DNA of 8,533 nucleotides from Anaerolineae bacterium (lineage in GTDB: Bacteria > Chloroflexota > Anaerolineae > JAAYZQ01). A program made the translations under genes and the position numbers. Positions 5,300 through 8,533 of this stretch are shown here, in pieces (within the stretch, counting starts at the first letter, position 1; the number at the start of each line of letters is the position of its first letter). A model generated the notes under the pieces. That model was not told the origin of the DNA. It was given only the letters and a program-made list of their open reading frames with translations, and did no database searches. The stretch lies in contig JAFGOG010000567.1 in the NCBI GenBank assembly GCA_016926595.1, positions 1 through 8,533 on the forward strand, given 5' to 3'.

Positions 5300-6709
5300 T
5301 CAAGCAGATTGTGGCTCGATTGGCAAAGGCAACTCAAAAGCAAAAGTGCTCCCCTCGCCTTCGACGCTCTCGACCCAAATGCGCCCGCCATGAGCCTCGA
5401 CCAGACTGCGGGCAATGGCCAACCCCAACCCACTGCCCCCTGTGTCGCGACTGCGGGCGTGGTCGGTTCGGTAGAACCGTTCAAAAATGTGGGGCAGTTC
5501 GTTAGCCGCGATGCCCTCGCCGCTATCTTGCACGGTGACACGCACTCGATTGTTTTCATCCTGCTGCGCAGCCACAATGATTCGTCCGCCTGCGGGCGTA
5601 TGTCGCAGGGCATTCGACACCAGGTTGAACAATACCTGGGACAGGCGTTGCGCATCGCCGGCAACGGGAGGCATACCCTCGCCTATTCTGCTTGTTAAGC
5701 CCACTCCCTTTTCCTGGGCCACGCCGCGCACGCGCTCGGCAGCCGTCTGCACCAGAGTGCCCACATCCACTGCCTGGACTTCCAGGTGAAGCTCGCCCGC
5801 TTCGGCCAGGGAGAGCATGCGCAGATCTTCCACCAGCCGATTCAGCAGGACCACCTCCTTCTGCAGCCGGGTTATGACCTCGTTCGTGGGCTTGGTCAGC
5901 CCATCCTCGATGCTCTCCAGGTCGATTTGCAGCACGCTGAGGGGTGTGCGCAGCTCGTGGGCGATGTTGGCCATAGCGCGACGCCGCAATGCGTGCTGCC
6001 GCTGGAGTTCAACGGCCATGGTGTTGAACGCCAGGGCCATCTCCCCCAGCTCATCCTGGGACGTGACGGGGATCTGGGCAAACTCGCCGCCGGCCACGCG
6101 CCGTGCGGCATCGGCCAGCGCCCGCACCGGGGCGACGATGCGTCGCACCTGGATCGAGCCCACCAGCAGAACCGCCAGTCCGGCCACGACGGCGGCTGCG
6201 ACCATCAACCATTTGACCTGGCTCAAGAAAGCGCTCTGGTCCGCAGTGAGTGTCCCCAATCCCGAGGCGACGATCAACGTGCCCACTTGCTGCTCGCCGA
6301 CCACGATGGGCGCGCCTTTGCCCAGGTCAGCAGCGGGCAGGGCAATGCCCATGCCTTGCCCCTGGCTGTCGGCGACGATCTGCCCACCGGCGTCCGCCAG
6401 CAGCAACCGCTCGCCACCGCTCGCCACCATGCCCATCATCGCGCCGCGCCGGCCGTGGCCCATGGAGGGCACGGAGAGAGCGGAGTAGCTGTCCATGAGT
6501 GTTTCGACGCCGTTCCAGCTTCCCTCCTGCGCGAAATAGTCGGCAAAGAGCGGCGCCAGATTGCGGGCGTGCATCTGGCCTGCATTTGATACCAGATAGG
6601 TGAACCGGTCAGTGGTGATGCGGTTGGCCAGGATCACCACCAGGGCGGCGGTGGTAGCAATGACTCCCAGAAAACTGAGGATCAGCCGGGCGCGCAGACT
6701 GAGTTTCAT
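5300..6709 (-). CDS. Membrane sensor histidine kinase (BaeS/CusS-like)
   Basis: The protein has 469 residues, a usual length for this class. TM1 is at about 8-29 and TM2 at about 167-187, flanking a periplasmic-side sensor of about 135 residues. A HAMP linker follows (188-240), then the phospho-acceptor helix with H251 (ANIAHELRTPLS), the N-box (LFNLVSNALRHT, N362/N366), G1 box DSGEGIA (395-401), F-box FERFYR (409-414) and G2 box GGSGLGLAIA (424-432). All catalytic boxes are intact, so it should autophosphorylate H251 and pass phosphate to the adjacent regulator. The sensor contains SMGHGRRGAMMGM (82-94), a Met/His/Arg/Gly patch that could bind a soft metal such as copper or silver; this is inference. 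The ATG lies three bases after the regulator's TAG stop, so the two are surely co-transcribed and probably translationally coupled. The ligand is unknown. Confidence 0.95.
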   Translation of the reverse strand: MKLSLRARLILSFLGVIATTAALVVILANRITTDRFTYLVSNAGQMHARNLAPLFADYFAQEGSWNGVETLMDSYSALSVPSMGHGRRGAMMGMVASGGERLLLADAGGQIVADSQGQGMGIALPAADLGKGAPIVVGEQQVGTLIVASGLGTLTADQSAFLSQVKWLMVAAAVVAGLAVLLVGSIQVRRIVAPVRALADAARRVAGGEFAQIPVTSQDELGEMALAFNTMAVELQRQHALRRRAMANIAHELRTPLSVLQIDLESIEDGLTKPTNEVITRLQKEVVLLNRLVEDLRMLSLAEAGELHLEVQAVDVGTLVQTAAERVRGVAQEKGVGLTSRIGEGMPPVAGDAQRLSQVLFNLVSNALRHTPAGGRIIVAAQQDENNRVRVTVQDSGEGIAANELPHIFERFYRTDHARSRDTGGSGLGLAIARSLVEAHGGRIWVESVEGEGSTFAFELPLPIEPQSA

Positions 6710-6712
6710 GGT

Positions 6713-7390
<678 letters not shown>

Positions 7391-7400
7391 CACACACCAC

Positions 7401-7420
7401 GCCGGGACAAGATCCCCGGC
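7401..7420. repeat. GC-rich hairpin just upstream of the response regulator start
   Basis: GCCGGG (7401-7406) pairs with CCCGGC (7415-7420), leaving an 8-base loop. It ends about 10 bases before the regulator ATG on the minus strand, where a ribosome-binding site should lie. It may influence translation initiation or just reflect GC-rich spacer sequence. Confidence 0.4.
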
Positions 7421-7438
7421 CCCTCACACGATCATTGC

Positions 7439-7467
7439 GGCTCCGGCCGCTCTTGGCAACCGGAGCC
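7439..7467. repeat. 8-bp inverted repeat between the secreted protein and the regulator
   Basis: GGCTCCGG (7439-7446) and CCGGAGCC (7460-7467) form a perfect 8-bp stem with a 13-base loop, in the 120-base gap between the two minus-strand genes. On the minus strand it is followed by GCAATGATCG rather than a T-run. It may therefore be an RNA-processing or attenuation structure, or a regulator-binding site, rather than a standard terminator. Confidence 0.5.
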
Positions 7468-7510
7468 ACTTTTCGATTTCGGCGAGCTTCTACGGGCTGC
7501 TCTCCAGAGC

Positions 7511-8083
7511 CTATGCGTCAGTGCCTTGAGGGGCGGACCAGCGCCCACCCCCCATGCCGCCGCGGTGGCCCCGCCCACCAAAGCTTCCCGTATCGTCCGG
7601 TGGGCCGAATTCGCCACTGCCCCACCGGCCGCACCCGGCGCCATCACCGGTCAGGGTCTCAAAGCGCAGGGTCATCTGTTCAGTCATGTTGGCCAGCATC
7701 GCGTCAGCCTGTTCCTGGGTCAGTCGCCCGTCGGCCACGGCCTGGGCCAGGCGCTCAGCGTGCGGCGCCACGACGGCCGCCACCACGTCCGCCAGCTCGA
7801 CGCCCTGAGCGGCCGCGATCTCGGCCACGGTCTGGCCAGCCGTCTGCGCCGCGTACAGCTCTTCCCTCGCCATGTGCAGGGCTTCGGCCAGGAGGGTGGG
7901 CATGGAGCCCGCGTAGCCATAACCCCTCATGCCGTGACCACCCTGGCCATAGCCCCCGCAGGCCTCACCATAGGGGCAGGCATCCGCCGCCGGAGGCGTG
8001 TCATCCTGGGCCAACACAACGCCGGCCAGGCCTACCGCCAGCACCGATACTACCAACACTGCAATACCGAGTCTTTTCAGCAT
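7511..8083 (-). CDS. Secreted Gly/Met/His-rich helical protein of unknown function
   Basis: The protein has 190 residues. ATG 8081-8083 is preceded by a strong AAAGGAG at seven bases. A Sec signal peptide (MLKRLGIAVLVVSVLAVGLAGVVLA) is probably cut after Ala25. The mature protein has a Cys/Gly/His segment (CPYGEACGGYGQGGHGMRGYGY, Cys36 and Cys42), then a predicted helical core at 62-140. That core includes two degenerate segments (TVAEIAAAQGVELADVVAAV and AVADGRLTQEQADAMLANMTEQM) like those in small secreted Gram-positive and Chloroflexi proteins of the DUF2680/YckD type. The tail is Gly/Arg-rich with GRGHRGGMGGGRW. Located directly before the response regulator, it could be an accessory or target protein of the two-component system, in the way CpxP or Spy relate to their systems. 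That role is inference; no sequence similarity to CpxP is claimed. Confidence 0.7.
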   Translation of the reverse strand: MLKRLGIAVLVVSVLAVGLAGVVLAQDDTPPAADACPYGEACGGYGQGGHGMRGYGYAGSMPTLLAEALHMAREELYAAQTAGQTVAEIAAAQGVELADVVAAVVAPHAERLAQAVADGRLTQEQADAMLANMTEQMTLRFETLTGDGAGCGRWGSGEFGPPDDTGSFGGRGHRGGMGGGRWSAPQGTDA

Positions 8084-8213
8084 TTTGAACTCCTTTTCTT
8101 TGTGCGAATTTCCCCGAGCTTTCGAGGTTGGCCCCAGTGTAGCACAAAGATGTTCAAAAGTTGTTAAGGCTTGTTTGGATTTGATTTGACTTTGCAGACC
8201 AGCACGCACCTCA

Positions 8214-8227
8214 ATTTCGCGCGAAAT
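8214..8227. repeat. 14-base perfect palindrome after the ABC permease gene
   Basis: ATTTCGCGCGAAAT is a perfect palindrome, 11 bases past the permease stop codon and about 130 bases upstream of the secreted protein start. It is the only obvious symmetric site in the intergenic gap, so it is a candidate operator for the secreted-protein promoter. It lacks a following T-run and is a poor terminator. Confidence 0.5.
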
Positions 8228-8238
8228 GGGGGCGATTT

Positions 8239-8533
8239 CTAGGCCAGCCGGCGTGCCAGCGCCCAGGTCGCCAGGACAAAGAATGCTGCCGTGAACGCCG
8301 CCAGGATGCCCAGGTCCAGGATGGCAGTGGCGGTTGAGCCGCCGGTCATGGCCACGTCCAACGCTTCGACGGCGTAGGTCAAAGGCAACAGCCGGGCCAC
8401 AACCTGCAAGCCCGGCGGAAACGAGGCCACCGGCACAAACACGCCACCCAGGAACATCATCGGAAAGCGAAAGACGTTGGCCAGCGTCTGGGCCTCGAAC
8501 ACCTCCTTGACCGCCACCGAGACCAGGGCGCCC
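8239..8533 (-). CDS. ABC-2 type transporter permease, C-terminal fragment (start outside window)
   Basis: The frame is open from the right edge to TAG at 8239-8241, giving 97 C-terminal residues. It contains RFPMMFLGGVFVPVASFPPGLQVVARLLPLTYAVEALDVAM, the characteristic segment of ABC-2 (DrrB/NodJ-like) export permeases: a membrane helix ending in G-x-F-x-P, then the P-L-T-Y-x-x-x-A-L motif. A last hydrophobic helix (LDLGILAAFTAAFFVLATWALA) and a basic end (RRLA) follow. These permeases pair with an ATP-binding subunit, usually encoded just upstream, to export drugs, lipids or polysaccharides. The gene is co-oriented with the two-component genes and may be among their targets, but the 155-base gap with its own palindrome suggests a separate transcription unit. 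No break is visible in the part present. Confidence 0.85.
   Translation of the reverse strand, partial: GALVSVAVKEVFEAQTLANVFRFPMMFLGGVFVPVASFPPGLQVVARLLPLTYAVEALDVAMTGGSTATAILDLGILAAFTAAFFVLATWALARRLA

Noticed and set aside
5786..6589. Long + strand open frame across the histidine kinase
   Set aside because: Antisense to an intact kinase with all catalytic boxes; no ribosome site or recognisable domain.
8136..8167. Promoter for the secreted protein gene (TACACT as -10 on the minus strand)
   Set aside because: TTGAAC lies only 10 bases away and TTAACA 20 bases away, so no -35 has acceptable spacing. A promoter is likely in this gap but cannot be placed.

Overview
The window looks like a piece of a GC-rich bacterial chromosome, most plausibly from a filamentous Chloroflexota lineage (Anaerolineae/Caldilineae-like). 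The reasons are the type of IS1-like transposase, Pro/Thr-linker lipoproteins with a GH99/WbsX-like domain, a SHOCT membrane protein and a BaeS/OmpR-type two-component system. No rRNA, tRNA or other taxonomic marker is present, so this is inference. No CRISPR array, phage module or recognisable defence system was found.

Region 1-900 is mobile-element debris. The 3' end of an IS4-family (IS50-like) transposase gene runs off the left edge and ends in a recognisable terminal inverted repeat at 397-415. The element sits inside, and truncates, an IS1-like transposase gene on the opposite strand (416-796) that also carries a frameshift.

Region 900-3400 (+ strand) holds two secreted lipoprotein genes behind a plausible promoter and a perfect 8-bp hairpin. 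The first encodes a 584-aa lipoprotein with a Pro/Thr linker, a beta-type domain and a GH99/WbsX-like barrel whose conserved NEWxE-type motif reads NNWAE. The second is a 143-aa cysteine-containing lipoprotein with a carboxypeptidase-regulatory-like (Ig-like) fold.

Region 3400-5220 (- strand) shows decay. It contains a short N-terminal remnant resembling a GT39-type membrane glycosyltransferase, an intact two-TM GIDE-like membrane protein, a YjbQ gene lacking its N-terminal third, and a SHOCT-domain membrane protein whose C-terminus runs into the YjbQ remnant.

Region 5300-8533 (- strand) is a co-oriented regulatory module. In transcription order it has the end of an ABC-2 type permease, a secreted Gly/Met/His-rich helical protein, an OmpR-family response regulator and a BaeS/CusS-like histidine kinase; the SHOCT gene follows. 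The kinase sensor loop and the secreted protein both carry Gly/His/Met/Arg-rich patches, which suggests an envelope-stress or metal-responsive system. That role is inference. The most unusual items are the nested IS junction, the altered GH99-like motif, the YjbQ truncation with a 4-base overlap, and several perfect palindromes or hairpins at gene boundaries.
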